64,000 nucleotides of DNA from Phalacrocorax aristotelis (Eukaryota; Chordata; Aves; Suliformes; Phalacrocoracidae), in the NCBI RefSeq assembly GCF_949628215.1, contig NC_134277.1, positions 58,104,918 through 58,168,917 on the forward strand, in the 5' to 3' direction. Below, in pieces: positions 62,714-64,000 of this stretch. Every line of letters begins with the position of its first letter. Position 1 is the stretch's first letter. The position numbers and the translations under genes are program-made. The notes under the pieces are model-generated. The model searched no databases and was not told the origin of the DNA. It saw nothing but the letters and a program-made list of their open reading frames with translations.

Positions 62714-64000
62714 CTGAAAAGAAAAAGGGAAGACATTTGTTGTAAAAGAAGAAAGCTAAAGGGTTATATCCCCCCTCCTCCTCTATTCTAAAAGCCCTTT
62801 CCAACCAGGCCTGAATGAAAGCACAGTGCACAGGCATCGGGCTCTTGCTCACTGGGGCCCCACGGTGTTCCCAGAAGGAAGGGTGGTGAGAACAGAGCAA
62901 ACCAGGGACCCAGCCGGGTTGAATGTGTTTATTCAACTTCTTTTAGCGATGCCACCACTTTGCTAATTGCCGAGAAGAAAATGACCTCCCCGGTGTGGCT
63001 GGGGGCCAGCCAGCGCCGCAGCACATTGTCATGGGGGCTCCCAGTGCCTGTGCGTTCACTCGCACACTGCAAGCATTCAGGCTCTGGGGGCCGGATTTCT
63101 CTCTCGAGTAAACTCCTCTAAAGTAAACATGCTTGTGGCAAGGCTGGATTTGGCCTGGAGTGGTAAGGGACAGAGCCAAGCCAGCGCTTGTGCCAGCAAA
63201 GATAATGGAGTCAGGGTGTGTGTATTCTGATGTGTTGCTTTTCTCCCAAGCCATGGATAAACAGGAAGGCCCTTGCAAGCTATTTTTCTTCCTTCCTGTG
63301 CCCCCCCAGCCCAAGCTTGCCCTTTTAATGAGTCACAATTTTGGCATTTGAATGAGTGACCTAGCAGAATAAGAAACACCTCTAAGAAAGTCAATCTGTT
63401 AAACACTTCCATGATTTCAGTAAAAGGGGGACCATGTAGCCTGAAAAGCCTGAGCTAACGCTCCTGCCCACAGCAGGTTAGTAGGAGTCAAGCTGAGTCG
63501 TCAGTGGGAGAGTAGCACATTGTTTCAGGCTGTGGCAGGATGGGACTTGACCAAGCATCCGAGCTTATGCTCTTGCTTCTCTCACAGTTGGGATAGTAGG
63601 GAGGAATGGTCTTGACACGGGAAAAAAAAAAATTAGCATAAGGCTGCCTTTTTTTATGTAGGCACACAGACATCTGAATAGTTGGGGAAGCTTTATGGGA
63701 TTTCTAATCCCAAAGGCTCAACACCTCGATCCTTTTGCCACAATGGTGTGACTTAAGTGTTACACTTGGTGAGAGCTGGTTAATAAACCAAGGCCCAAAC
63801 CAGTTACAGAAATGTGACCTGGGCAAGGCTGTTTGAGTCCTGTTGTGAAAAACCACCTCAGGTATGCGTTAGTCAGGTATTGCTCAGCTGACAACCACAG
63901 TTTAGAGAGGGTGGAGAGGCAAATGTCAGGACTCCTTCCTGTCGTGGCCGGGTCAGGGTGACACAGGCAGACTCCCTCTGCTGACATGCCCATACGCCAT
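62714..64000 (-). other. COA1: upstream part of COA1, probably intron before the start-codon exon
   Basis: An acceptor directly before the start-codon exon implies a 5' UTR exon further upstream. I could not place it in this stretch and see no CpG island here, so the COA1 promoter is probably beyond base 64,000. Confidence 0.45.

Overview
This is a vertebrate, almost certainly avian, nuclear genome window. It holds single-copy genes with short exons and multi-kilobase introns, 3'-truncated-style CR1 LINE copies of the bird type, and two solo LTRs of a family common in bird genomes (5-bp target duplications, minus-strand TATA box next to a CRE). Gene order is HECW1 - STK17A - COA1, the same block as on human chromosome 7p. 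I saw no bacterial or phage genes, CRISPR array, tRNA or rRNA gene.

Left part (1-about 19,750): the 3' end of HECW1 on the + strand. Only the last coding exon (7964-8075) is present; it encodes the extreme C-terminus of the HECT domain, including the catalytic cysteine in HTCFNR. Bases 1-7963 are its last intron, with a solo LTR at 4088-4676. After the stop comes a probable 3' UTR to about 10.7 kb, then intergenic DNA with a second solo LTR (16186-16805), a possible conserved noncoding element near 12.5-12.7 kb, and CTCF-like sites at 15.3 and 17.0 kb.

Centre (about 19,750-47,040): two CR1 3' ends lie head-to-tail directly before a CpG island that carries a very good CTCF-like motif and exon 1 of STK17A (DRAK1). 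All seven STK17A coding exons can be joined with correct GT-AG sites and phases into a 410-residue DAPK-family kinase. A CR1 with part of the reverse transcriptase starts about 44 bp after the exon 6 donor.

Right part (47,041-64,000): an intergenic stretch with an old CR1 separates STK17A from the convergent gene COA1 (mitochondrial complex IV/I assembly factor, - strand). COA1 is resolved into four coding exons (62704 down to 54791) giving 139 residues. Its last exon is short, easy to miss, and 2.7 kb beyond the point where a simple open frame would end.

The three genes act separately (ubiquitin ligase, pro-apoptotic kinase, mitochondrial assembly factor). They are ordinary syntenic neighbours, not an operon or a system. 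The points of interest are transposon placement, candidate boundary elements, hidden exons and one unexplained antisense open frame.
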